From the NCBI RefSeq assembly GCF_004799445.1, contig NZ_SSNA01000112.1:1-64000 (forward strand): 64,000 nt of DNA, written 5' to 3'. The first letter of the stretch is position 1; each line of letters opens with the position of its first letter. The stretch is from Bradyrhizobium sp. Lineage in GTDB: Bacteria > Pseudomonadota > Alphaproteobacteria > Rhizobiales > Xanthobacteraceae. Of the stretch, positions 9,373 to 16,149 are shown in pieces. The notes beneath the pieces were generated by a model. It made no database searches and was not told where the DNA came from. It was given only the letters and a program-made list of their open reading frames with translations. Made by a program: the position numbers and the translations under genes.

Positions 9373-9460
9373 GGCGGCTCGCGAGGTGAGGGAAGAGCGG
9401 TTTCCGGTCGAGGGGCTAGATGTGACACCGGATCAAGTTTGTAGCCACGACGGAAGCGCG

Positions 9461-9634
9461 CTCCCTCTCCCGCTTGCGGGGGAGGGTTGGGGTGGGGGTC
9501 TTCACAAGACGCAGCTGGTCGAGGGGATAGGCTTTGCCCCACCCGCCGCGCTCTGGCGCGCAATTGCGCTCCCGAGCGCGTCGACCTCCGCCGCAGGCGG
9601 GAGAGGTGAAGAAGTGCACCTGAAGAAGTGCACC
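9461..9634. repeat. REP-like G/C-rich dispersed repeat plus a 14-bp tandem duplication
   Basis: The region after the MFS gene has no coding gene. It carries a near-perfect hairpin (CCCTCTCCCGC / GCGGGGGAGGG, 9463-9486) followed by GGGTTGGGGTGGGGGTC. I recognise this as a boilerplate intergenic repeat that is frequent in Bradyrhizobium-type genomes. A second half, GGCGGGAGAGGTGAAG, lies near 9596-9612. At its end, TGAAGAAGTGCACC occurs twice in exact tandem (9607-9620 and 9621-9634). Confidence 0.6.
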
Positions 9635-9686
9635 TATCGACAGGCCGATTCAATTAAGAGCCATCGCGTTCCAGGCGAAGCCTTCC

Positions 9687-9962
9687 TCACGCCGTCTCAT
9701 GCTTTTTGAGATCGCGCAGATGATCGAACCGGCTCGCCTGCAGGTCGGCGCCAGTCGAGGCGATTTCCGGAACCGCGGCCTCCGCCAGGATGTCCTTGGT
9801 GATGTCCTCGACCGCGCCGTCGGCGATCTCGTGAATGAAGCTGATGTTGCCGTATTCGCCGGACACGATGCGCGAGATAACCTCGCGCCGGGTCACTTCC
9901 GGATCGACGATGGCTTCGCGGCCGCGCCGTCCGTAGTCGATCATCACGACGAAATACTGCAT
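9687..9962 (-). CDS. Hypothetical protein of the phage-like cassette, 91 aa
   Basis: A 91-residue acidic protein beginning MQYFVVMIDYGRRGREAIVDPE. The ORF track starts it earlier at 10031, but those first 23 residues are encoded over an operator. The ATG at 9962 gives a compact protein. There is no membrane segment or known motif. Its promoter region carries palindromes also found before the S24 repressor, so it is probably under the same repressor. A role in phage or cassette biology is inference from that shared control. Confidence 0.6.
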   Translation of the reverse strand: MQYFVVMIDYGRRGREAIVDPEVTRREVISRIVSGEYGNISFIHEIADGAVEDITKDILAEAAVPEIASTGADLQASRFDHLRDLKKHETA

Positions 9963-10011
9963 GCGCGGTTCGCTGCGCTCCCGGCGGGCGTTGCCCGGTT
10001 GGGTCGCAGTA

Positions 10012-10061
10012 TTTCTGAAATTCAGAAACAAGTCAACCCTATAATTCTGGAAATCAGAAAT
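10012..10061. promoter_or_regulatory. Repressor operators overlapping a leftward promoter
   Basis: A perfect 17-base palindrome TTTCTGAA-A-TTCAGAAA lies at 10012-10028. A second, imperfect copy (ATTCTG-N6-CAGAAT-like) lies at 10044-10061, with centres 32 bases apart, about three helical turns. On the minus strand, a -35 TTGACT and a -10 AATACT with 17-base spacing bracket the perfect palindrome, so a bound repressor would block the promoter of the leftward gene. Confidence 0.65.
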
Positions 10062-10110
10062 TTGGTGCCTGCCGCATGGTTCAGCCCGCGAATCACGGCC
10101 CGTTCCGGCG

Positions 10111-10740
10111 TCATTTCGCGGGCGTTTTCCCGCGCGCCGCCTTGCGCGAGCGCGCCGTCGCCTTGGCGCGCAGCCGCTCGATCTGGCCCCGCGGCAGGGT
10201 GACGCAGATTTCCCCGATCCATTCCAGCTTTACCCCAACGATCGGCTTGGCGTTGAAGCTCGTGAGGTTGACCAGGGTGGCGGATTTGCCCCGCTCGACG
10301 GTTTTCAGGTAGCGCTCGCCGGTCTTCAGCCGCACCGCGGCCTCTTCCCCGTAAAAGCTCGAAACCGGGTGCCGCTGCTCCCGGTAGACCACGATAATGT
10401 CGCCATTTTCATATTTCGGCAGCATGGAATCGCCGGCCACTTCGAAGGCGATGGTCTCCTCCGCGATCGGGAAGGGCAGTTCGACCTCGCCCAGTCCCTC
10501 CGGGGGTACCTGCTCGTGTTCCGGCTCGATCGCCGCACCGGCGCCGACCCGGCCCATGATCGGCACCGAGTTCAGCTCGAGATAGTCGATGATCGGCTGG
10601 ATTTCCGAGGCCTTGATCAGGCGGGCATCGGACAGGATTTCGGAAACAGCACCGGGGCGAACGCCCATCGCCGCCGCAAGCCCCCCCTTGGTCTTGCCCG
10701 GCTTCTTGAGCCCCCGCTCGATCAGCTTGTTGTCCAGCAT
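10111..10740 (-). CDS. Phage-type repressor with S24 (LexA/CI-like) peptidase domain
   Basis: A 209-residue transcription repressor. The N-terminal ~60 residues form a helix-turn-helix (LAAAMGVRPGAVSEILSDARL). A linker contains VGAGAA (about 65-70), near where LexA/CI proteins self-cleave. The C-terminal S24 fold has VAGDSMLPKY with the catalytic Ser at about 105 and a Lys in RYLKTV at about 146. A basic tail follows. The start is MLDNKLIERG at 10740; the longer ORF upstream overlaps operators and is not family-like. Copies of a TTTCTGA/TCAGAAA palindrome on both sides suggest it represses itself, the leftward gene and possibly the gcrA-like gene, and may be released by RecA-type DNA-damage signals. 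Confidence 0.85.
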   Translation of the reverse strand: MLDNKLIERGLKKPGKTKGGLAAAMGVRPGAVSEILSDARLIKASEIQPIIDYLELNSVPIMGRVGAGAAIEPEHEQVPPEGLGEVELPFPIAEETIAFEVAGDSMLPKYENGDIIVVYREQRHPVSSFYGEEAAVRLKTGERYLKTVERGKSATLVNLTSFNAKPIVGVKLEWIGEICVTLPRGQIERLRAKATARSRKAARGKTPAK

Positions 10741-10749
10741 GGCGTATCT

Positions 10750-10826
10750 TTTCCGAATTTCAGAAATGAAAGCAATTCCGATTATCCGAAATCGGGCTTG
10801 ACTTTCATTTCGTAATATCAGAAGTA
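10750..10826. promoter_or_regulatory. Second operator set between the repressor and the GcrA-like gene
   Basis: TTTCCGAA-T-TTCAGAAA (10750-10766) matches the 10012 palindrome with one mismatch. TTCCGAT-T-ATCCGAA (10776-10790) is a related, weaker copy. A half-site TATCAGAA at 10816-10823 lies in the spacer of a rightward promoter whose -35 is TTGACT (10798-10803). The layout resembles a divergent phage immunity region. Confidence 0.6.
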
Positions 10827-10860
10827 TGAGAACATAACGTGAAAACCTCGGAGGGCTGCC

Positions 10861-11394
10861 ATGCAGTCGAGCTGGGCGGAAGAACATTCGCGGGCGCTGC
10901 GCGAATATCTCGAAAAAGGGCTGTCCTTTTCGCGGATCGCAAATGCGATCAACGCCAGGTTCAACACCGGCTATTCCCGCAATGCCACGATCGGCCGCGC
11001 CAGGCGCATGGGGCTTTCCGGTCCCGGGCGGGCCGATATTCCAGCAGCGCGGAAACCGCAGCCGAAGCCGCGTCCGGCGCGGCTGCTAAAAATACGCGCG
11101 CGCGCCCTTGCCCCATCCCGGCCGAAGCCGACGGTGCGGAAACGGGCCGCGGCGCTGAAACTGCGCTGCGTCGGCATCGTGCCGCGCCACCTGTCGCTGC
11201 TTGAGCTTGAACGCGGCGATTGCCGTTACCCTTATGGCGGCGAGGCGGAGGGCGAGGCCATCACCTTTTGCGGCCACCCACGCCGCGAGGGTTCGAGCTA
11301 CTGCGTCGCGCATTTTCACCTGACCAGCAGCCCCGCCGCTGTGTCGGAGCGCTCGGCGGGCAAGGTGCTGTTGCGGCTGGTGGCGGCGGCATGA
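10861..11394 (+). CDS. GcrA family cell-cycle regulator paralogue
   Basis: A 177-residue protein of the GcrA family, which in Caulobacter binds sigma-70 RNA polymerase at N6-adenine methylated promoters. The N-terminus has the W-x-LREYLEKGLSFSRIANAIN helix-turn-helix and RNATIGRARRMGL. The C-terminus has the family zinc-like motif GDCRYPYGG...ITFCGHPRREGSSYCVAHF. The middle is a basic, Pro/Lys/Arg-rich linker. Housekeeping GcrA has a strictly conserved CKWPxG and is not next to a phage repressor, so this is more likely an accessory paralogue carried by a phage-like cassette. It overlaps the next small gene by ATGA. Confidence 0.8.
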   Translation: MQSSWAEEHSRALREYLEKGLSFSRIANAINARFNTGYSRNATIGRARRMGLSGPGRADIPAARKPQPKPRPARLLKIRARALAPSRPKPTVRKRAAALKLRCVGIVPRHLSLLELERGDCRYPYGGEAEGEAITFCGHPRREGSSYCVAHFHLTSSPAAVSERSAGKVLLRLVAAA

Positions 11395-11573
11395 GCACAG
11401 AACTCTCTCATCTCGCAGTCCGTATCAAGCGGCTTTCGCCGCGGCATCGGCTGGCGCATCTGCGCGCGCTGATCCGGCGCGAGCCGGCCGGCTCAAACCG
11501 CAGGCTCACGCTCGTGGCGCTGTTGCACGATCAATGGGCGACGACGCCCGCAAACGATAACCGCAGTCTGTGA
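11391..11573 (+). CDS. Small hypothetical protein, 60 aa
   Basis: A 60-residue basic protein (MSTELSHLAVRIKRLSPRHRLAHLRALIRREP) that starts in an ATGA overlap with the GcrA-like gene and ends 10 bases before the DUF1376 gene. The operon position and overlap support it as real. It has a helical, Arg/Leu-rich N-terminal half and no recognised domain. Confidence 0.6.
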   Translation: MSTELSHLAVRIKRLSPRHRLAHLRALIRREPAGSNRRLTLVALLHDQWATTPANDNRSL

Positions 11574-11583
11574 GGCGTGCGCC

Positions 11584-12147
11584 ATGAACCGTCCCTGGAT
11601 GCCCCTTTATGTCGGCGACTATCTCGGCGACACCGGCCACCTGACCACGGCGCAGCACGGGGCCTATCTGCTCTTGATGATGCACTACTGGCGCAAGGGC
11701 GAGCTTCCCGACGACGACCGGCAGCTCTCCAAGATCACAAAGCTGCCTTTGCGGACCTGGTGCGAGTATCGTCCGACCCTGCAGGATTTTTTCCACGAGG
11801 GCTGGAAGCACAAGCGGATCGACGCCGAGTTGGCGCGGATGATGCGCGTTTCCGAGAAGCGCGCGATCGCCGGCCAAAAGGGCGGCCTCGGCTCGGCGCT
11901 GGCGCGCATGAAGCTGGAAAATGCCTCGCGTTCCCGGCCACTCCCGCCCCGGGCAATTGCTTCGCGATCGTCGGGCGTGGCTCAAGCCGGCGCCGACCAC
12001 TCACACCCACACTCAGATCAGAATCTTCCCCAGGGCGAAGCGCACATCGCAGCTGGCTCAATGCCGCATGCGGGGGGAGCGAAGGAAAAACCTGGCATCG
12101 CCGTCAGCCCGGAGCTTGTGGCCTACGTCGCGAGGCGCGCGACGTAA
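11584..12147 (+). CDS. DUF1376 domain protein (phage YdaU-like)
   Basis: A 187-residue protein whose first ~100 residues match the DUF1376 pattern (MPLYVGDYLGDTGHLTTAQHGAYLLLMMHYW). In phages this domain occurs in replication-initiation proteins such as YdaU. After about residue 115 the sequence becomes low-complexity, rich in Ser, His, Pro and Ala, without a DnaC/DnaD-type C-terminal domain. It follows the GcrA-like gene in an operon-like order with an S24 repressor, typical of the early region of temperate phages. No integrase, terminase or structural gene is near, so this is a remnant or a domesticated cassette. Confidence 0.75.
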   Translation: MNRPWMPLYVGDYLGDTGHLTTAQHGAYLLLMMHYWRKGELPDDDRQLSKITKLPLRTWCEYRPTLQDFFHEGWKHKRIDAELARMMRVSEKRAIAGQKGGLGSALARMKLENASRSRPLPPRAIASRSSGVAQAGADHSHPHSDQNLPQGEAHIAAGSMPHAGGAKEKPGIAVSPELVAYVARRAT

Positions 12148-12198
12148 GAGACGAACGATTTTCGCCATTCGAACATCCACGCTTGCAAGGGAGCTATC

Positions 12199-12750
12199 AT
12201 GGCACGGGCCAGACGCAAGAGGGCGCACAAATCGGCTAAAATTCATGACCGCAGGTCGCAGGACCTGCCGCGCAACGCCGAAGTGGCGGAGGTTGAAGTG
12301 GACGATCCGCTGGCGCTGGAGCCGGGCGAAAAGATCGTCACGCTGCGCTCGATCCGCAACGATCCGCTGGGCAGGCTGCACAGCCGCCGCCAGATCGACG
12401 AGGCGCAGTACCAGGGCGGGCGGGCGTTTCAGGACGATTGGGAAAAGGCCGAGCGCGACCCGCAGGCCGTCGATCCGACGCGGGAATATGTCGATGGCGG
12501 ACAGGCGCGGGAGCCGATCACCGAACGCCAGCGCAAGGCGGTGCTGCGGCTCAACCGCGCCGAGCGCGAACTCGGCGCTGATGGCGCAGCGCTGGTGCAT
12601 GAGGTTTTGGTTCTCGGGCTGACCATGGAGCAGATTGGCCAGCGCCGCGGGCTGCGTGGCCAGCGCTGGATCGACTATTTTGCCAGACGGTTCCGTGAAT
12701 GCCTCGACCGCCTGGCGCTGCTCTACGGCTTTGCGACGGAGCGGCGGTAA
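12199..12750 (+). CDS. Hypothetical protein, DUF6456-like, phage cassette
   Basis: A 183-residue protein with a basic N-terminus (MARARRKRAHKSAK). The middle reads DPLGRLHSRRQIDEAQYQGGRAFQDDWEKAE. The C-terminus reads LVLGLTMEQIGQRRGLRGQRWIDYFARRFRECLDRLALLYG. The last part looks like a helix-turn-helix and resembles DUF6456-type proteins found beside GcrA and DUF1376 genes in rhizobial prophage-like islands. The family name is from memory and uncertain. A DNA-binding or small-terminase-like role is possible. Confidence 0.6.
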   Translation: MARARRKRAHKSAKIHDRRSQDLPRNAEVAEVEVDDPLALEPGEKIVTLRSIRNDPLGRLHSRRQIDEAQYQGGRAFQDDWEKAERDPQAVDPTREYVDGGQAREPITERQRKAVLRLNRAERELGADGAALVHEVLVLGLTMEQIGQRRGLRGQRWIDYFARRFRECLDRLALLYGFATERR

Positions 12751-12868
12751 TGGTGCTGAATATTGGCTTCGCCGGATGAAAATTGGTGACTTTGCTTCTT
12801 GATGCAGCGGCGCTGCTGGGCGCCGCTTTGTGGAAGGTCGCGCTAGAACGAACGGGCAAGAAGAGTAA

Positions 12869-13201
12869 CTACGCCGCGTGCCCGATCACCGGCGCGATAT
12901 TCTTCAGCTCTTTTCCAATCGCGCGTTCGGCCATTTGAACATCAAAGGCATTCTGCAGGTTCAGCCACAGTGCAGCCGTCGTCCCGAACGCCTTCGACAA
13001 TCGCAGGGCCGTATCGGCGGTGAGGCCAGTCTCTTCATTGGCCAGTCGCTCGATACGCGTTCGAGGCACGCCGCACACCTTGGCTAGCGCGCCCGCTGAC
13101 ATATCGAGAGGGATCAGGAACTCTTCCCGAAGCACTTCACCGGGATGCATCGGTGCAAGTCTTTTTTGAGCGACTTTTTTTGATGCGTGTCTCTTTTTCA
13201 T
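12869..13201 (-). CDS. higA: HigA family antitoxin (HTH)
   Basis: A 110-residue antitoxin of the HigA/VapI group. After a basic N-terminus it has the family signature MHPGEVLREEFLIPLDMSAGALAKVCGVPRTRIERLANEETGLTADTALRLSKAFGTTAALWLNLQNAFD, which is an XRE helix-turn-helix. It would neutralise HigB and repress the operon. It lies 28 bases after the toxin stop, and toxin-before-antitoxin order is the hallmark of higBA. The C-terminal tail (AIGKELKNIAPVIGHAA) is slightly extended. Confidence 0.9.
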   Translation of the reverse strand: MKKRHASKKVAQKRLAPMHPGEVLREEFLIPLDMSAGALAKVCGVPRTRIERLANEETGLTADTALRLSKAFGTTAALWLNLQNAFDVQMAERAIGKELKNIAPVIGHAA

Positions 13202-13229
13202 TGGCGAGTTCCTGACACTAATTTATCCG

Positions 13230-13511
13230 CTAGTGATAGTCCGTAAATTCGACGTCGATCGGGCCCTCGTCTGTCCAGATGAAACAGATGCGGAACTGGT
13301 CGTTAACGCGGATCGAATGCTGCCCGATCCTGTCACCTTTCAGCATTTCCAGACGATTTCCCGGCGGAGCTCTCAGATCGCCTAATAGAGCCGCGGCATG
13401 CAGAAAACCAAGCTTGCGGCGGACGATCTTGATCAGGTCGGACGGAAAGCCCTTGCCCAGGATACCATTAAAAGCATTCTCCGTCTGTTTGTTCCGGAAG
13501 CTCCTGATCAT
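13230..13511 (-). CDS. higB: HigB-type toxin (RelE/ParE superfamily ribonuclease)
   Basis: A 93-residue toxin with family motifs FRNKQTENAFNG, PGNRLEMLKGDRIGQHSIRVNDQFRICF and a C-terminal VEFTDYH. HigB toxins cleave translated mRNA on the ribosome. It is the first gene of the operon with higA downstream. There is no Shine-Dalgarno sequence before the ATG. The predicted promoter places transcription initiation at or next to the ATG, so the mRNA may be leaderless. Confidence 0.9.
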   Translation of the reverse strand: MIRSFRNKQTENAFNGILGKGFPSDLIKIVRRKLGFLHAAALLGDLRAPPGNRLEMLKGDRIGQHSIRVNDQFRICFIWTDEGPIDVEFTDYH

Positions 13512-13516
13512 TCAGG

Positions 13517-13545
13517 TATGTATCATATCATGATACATGCGTCAA
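13517..13545 (-). promoter_or_regulatory. higBA promoter with overlapping operator
   Basis: On the minus strand a -35 TTGACG (13545-13540) and -10 TACATA (13522-13517) are separated by 17 bases. A perfect inverted repeat ATGTATCA-N5-TGATACAT (13518-13538) fills the spacer and the -10, so the HigA complex would block RNA polymerase. The expected initiation point, 6-7 bases after the -10, coincides with the higB ATG at 13511. Confidence 0.7.
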
Positions 13546-13658
13546 CGGCTGACCGAACGGAGGTAATGCGCGAAAACTTTTACCCCCGAGGTAATCGCCA
13601 CGCGTCATCCGGCCGGCCAGAATCGCGATCATCAGCAAATTGATCAGGGATCGAAGCC

Positions 13659-14594
13659 ATGGATAGACGCACTCTCATGAAATCGGCCGCCTCGGGTGCG
13701 GTCGGCGCCTGCCTGCTGGGCGGCATGACCGACAACGCGATGAACGCGCGTGCCGCCGCTCCGCCTGCGAAGCCGCACACCGGCGATTTCATCGAAACCG
13801 CCGACGGCGTGAAACTCGCCTACACCGATTGGGGAAGCGGCAAACCGGTCGTCTTCATTCACGCCTGGGCGCTGCCGTCGCCGATGTGGGACTACCAGAT
13901 CGGCGCGCTCTCTCAAGCGGGCCTGCGCTGCATCGCCTATGACCGCCGCGGCCACGGCCGCTCAAGCAAGCCGGGCAGCGGCTACGACTGCGACACGCTC
14001 GCCGACGATCTGTCCGCGCTGTTGACGCAGCTCGATCTGCGTGGCGTGACGCTGGTCAGTCATTCCTTCGGCAGCTGCGAGATCGTGCGCTATCTGACCC
14101 GGCACGGCGCGGGCCGGATCGAGAAAATCGTCCTCATTGCACCGGCGGCGCTGCCCTTCTTGACGAGGACACCGGACAACCCAAACGGCATCCCGGCCGA
14201 AGCGCTGGAGTTCTTCCGCAGCCACGTGCTGCAGGCGGACTTTCCGAAATGGCTGGAGGAGGGCAGGCAGGGCTTCTTTGTCGCCGACACTTCGCCGAGC
14301 CTGCAGGAGTGGGTCAAGCAGCTGATGCTGACTACGCCGCTGCCGGTCGCGATCGAAACCAGCCGGCGCATCACCTCGACCGACTTTCGCCAGGAGCTGC
14401 CCGGGATCACCGTGCCCACGCTGATCATTCACGGCGACAAGGATGTCTCCGCGCCGATCGATCTGACCGGGCGGCCCACCGCCGCGCTGATCCCGAAGGC
14501 CCAGTTCAGGGTCTATGAGGGCGCGCCGCACGGGATCTTTCTGACCCACAAGGACCGCCTCAACGCCGACCTGCTCGGCTTCATCAAGGGGTAG
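13659..14594 (+). CDS. Alpha/beta hydrolase, chloroperoxidase/arylesterase-like, with leader
   Basis: A 311-residue hydrolase with a leader MDRRTLMKSAASGAVGACLLGG that resembles a Tat signal. The fold markers are FIHAWALPSPMWDYQ (oxyanion region), YDRRGHGRSS, the nucleophile elbow SHSFGS, the acid in HGDKDVSAP and the catalytic His in APHGIF. The pattern is that of non-haem chloroperoxidase/arylesterases. It is a single gene. The substrate cannot be inferred. Confidence 0.82.
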   Translation: MDRRTLMKSAASGAVGACLLGGMTDNAMNARAAAPPAKPHTGDFIETADGVKLAYTDWGSGKPVVFIHAWALPSPMWDYQIGALSQAGLRCIAYDRRGHGRSSKPGSGYDCDTLADDLSALLTQLDLRGVTLVSHSFGSCEIVRYLTRHGAGRIEKIVLIAPAALPFLTRTPDNPNGIPAEALEFFRSHVLQADFPKWLEEGRQGFFVADTSPSLQEWVKQLMLTTPLPVAIETSRRITSTDFRQELPGITVPTLIIHGDKDVSAPIDLTGRPTAALIPKAQFRVYEGAPHGIFLTHKDRLNADLLGFIKG

Positions 14595-14666
14595 GTTGGA
14601 GCAGGGGTCCCGCCCTTGGCGTTGCTCCGGCAGGCGTTAGCTGCGGGCGCCGCGCGGGGCCGCGCC

Positions 14667-14680
14667 TTGATCTTGCGCAA
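14667..14680. promoter_or_regulatory. FixK/FNR-type box before the DUF3775 gene
   Basis: TTGATCTTGCGCAA fits the FixK2 consensus TTG(A/C)-N6-(T/G)CAA. It lies about 105 bases before the DUF3775 start, a plausible activator position. The match is seen in sequence; the function is inferred. Confidence 0.4.
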
Positions 14681-14683
14681 TGT

Positions 14684-14739
14684 GGCTTTCGCCGCGCAGC
14701 CTTAGGCTGCGTGTAGCGTTCGGCTTGCGGCCGAAAGCC
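14684..14739 (+). promoter_or_regulatory. Structured leader, possible three-way junction
   Basis: An outer stem GGCTTTCG (14684-14691) / CGAAAGCC (14732-14739) encloses a perfect hairpin CGCAGCC-TTA-GGCTGCG (14695-14711) and a competing hairpin TTCGGC-N5-GCCGAA (14719-14735). It lies 46 bases before the DUF3775 start. It could be a 5'-UTR element or the end of the preceding transcript. No known riboswitch is recognised. Confidence 0.4.
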
Positions 14740-14784
14740 TTGTATCTGATGAATTTTTGCCTGTTTCCCGAGGGGGAGTCTGCG

Positions 14785-15186
14785 ATGAAAAAAATCCCGA
14801 ACCTGTCGATCTCGCCGGAGAAGGTGTTCTTCATCATCGCGAAGTCACGTCAGTCCGAAAGCAGCGCCGCCGGGTTGAATCTGGAATCCGATTCCGACGA
14901 CGATGACATGCCCGAGAATCACAGCCAGAGCTCCGATCGCTCCGAGCTTTCCGGCTTCATTCGGGGATTGAACGAAGACGAGCAGATCGATCTCGTCGCG
15001 CTGATGTGGCTCGGCCGTGGTGACGGCAATCTCGACAACTGGCGCGATCTGCGCGGCGAGGCGTCGCGGGCTCACAACAACCGCACGGCCGCCTATCTGA
15101 TCGGGACGCCAATGCTTGCCGACTATCTGGAGGAGGCGCTGTCGGCGTTCGGCATGTCGTCGGAGGATTTCGAGGAGCATCTCTGA
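14785..15186 (+). CDS. DUF3775 domain protein
   Basis: A 133-residue cytoplasmic protein. The start MKKIPNLSISPEKVFFIIAKSRQ at 14785 follows GAGGGGGAG; the ORF track extends too far upstream. The core is GFIRGLNEDEQIDLVALMWLGRGD...W..LRGEASRAHNNRTAAYLIGTPMLADYLEEAL, the DUF3775 pattern, with a helical C-terminus. The function of the family is unknown. A FixK-type box and a structured leader lie upstream, so oxygen-linked control is possible. Confidence 0.75.
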   Translation: MKKIPNLSISPEKVFFIIAKSRQSESSAAGLNLESDSDDDDMPENHSQSSDRSELSGFIRGLNEDEQIDLVALMWLGRGDGNLDNWRDLRGEASRAHNNRTAAYLIGTPMLADYLEEALSAFGMSSEDFEEHL

Positions 15187-15190
15187 TCCT

Positions 15191-15640
15191 TCAAGGTCTG
15201 CCGCGGTTTCGGCCCGTCGTGGCGCCGCCCGTTGGCGAGATCGTGCAGCGGAACAGGGCCTCGATCGTTCCCAGCATGACGACGATGGCAATAGCCACCA
15301 ATACCACGCCGTGCGACAAATCCGTCGGCTCGGGCTTACGTTCGATAATGGATGGCGGCGCCGCCTGATCGATATCGATCCAGCGTGCATCATCCGGCGA
15401 CATGTCCGGCACCGAGTCATCCGGGCTAGGCTGTTCAATGGCCCGCTGAACTCCGTGGATTTGATGACTTCCACGCGTCGGCACCGCGTCCCAGCATTGA
15501 TCCCGGCCATGCCGGTAGAGGTGAACCGAACCAGAATGCTGACGCGCGTCGGTCCTGCTCACGCAGGGCCGTGAGGCTTCGGATGGTCCCATCAACACCA
15601 GACTGACCAGGATCGACGCAGTAATCACCACGACAGGCAT
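15191..15640 (-). CDS. Hypothetical secreted/anchored protein, 149 aa
   Basis: A 149-residue protein with an N-terminal signal-like segment (MPVVVITASILVSLVLMGPSEA). Next comes a region with two Cys and YRHGRDQCWDAV, reminiscent of small periplasmic proteins of Bradyrhizobium that carry a dGRKCWY-type motif. A linker rich in Asp and Pro follows, then a C-terminal membrane segment GVVLVAIAIVVMLGTIEALF. GGAGCG precedes the ATG. It converges on the DUF3775 gene with only 4 bases between stops. The function is unknown. Confidence 0.6.
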   Translation of the reverse strand: MPVVVITASILVSLVLMGPSEASRPCVSRTDARQHSGSVHLYRHGRDQCWDAVPTRGSHQIHGVQRAIEQPSPDDSVPDMSPDDARWIDIDQAAPPSIIERKPEPTDLSHGVVLVAIAIVVMLGTIEALFRCTISPTGGATTGRNRGRP

Positions 15641-15917
15641 CGGGCGCGCTCCGTCTTGATACAGACGTTGCCTCCGCCGAGGTGTGTCTTCCGTAGTCCC
15701 AACTAATTGACGATTTGCAAATGATCACGGATTTTAAAGGGCAGCATGCTTGCCCCAATTGACGATACTCAAATCACGCCGGGATTTCCGGCACTATCGC
15801 GGCGTCAATGCGGCAGGTTTCCTATTTCGGTCCAAGATTGGCCCCCGACTCAAATCACTCTTGCAGTGAACGGGAAAACTGGGCGCGCGTACGGCTACCT
15901 GAATGGGGGGATTGGCG

Positions 15918-16127
15918 ATGGGAAAGGTATCTCCGCTGGACAGCAATCAAGAGCGTGTCGACGGATCGTCACTCGAATGTGACGAAATTACCTATGACGA
16001 ACACACAGACGACGTTGCGTCGCTGCTTGAAGACAATGCCCGGCTGCGAGAGCTTGTTTTCAAGCTATCGGAGATCATCCTCAGAAACGTCGTTGATGGG
16101 GAGTGGCAGCCCATCGCCGACCCGTGA
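15918..16127 (+). CDS. Small coiled-coil hypothetical protein, 69 aa
   Basis: A 69-residue acidic protein (MGKVSPLDSNQERVDGSSLECDEITYDE) with a predicted coiled coil in DDVASLLEDNARLRELVFKLSEIILRN. The ATG at 15918 has a G-rich site 7 bases upstream, so I prefer it over the ATG at 15903. Similar tiny proteins are common in Bradyrhizobium. The function is unknown. Confidence 0.6.
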   Translation: MGKVSPLDSNQERVDGSSLECDEITYDEHTDDVASLLEDNARLRELVFKLSEIILRNVVDGEWQPIADP

Positions 16128-16149
16128 CCCAACGGTGCTGCAAGACGAT

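Noticed and set aside
10741-10887. Upstream extension of the S24 repressor to 258 aa
   Set aside because: The extra residues are encoded over operator sequences and promoter elements; the MLDNKLIERG start gives the family length.
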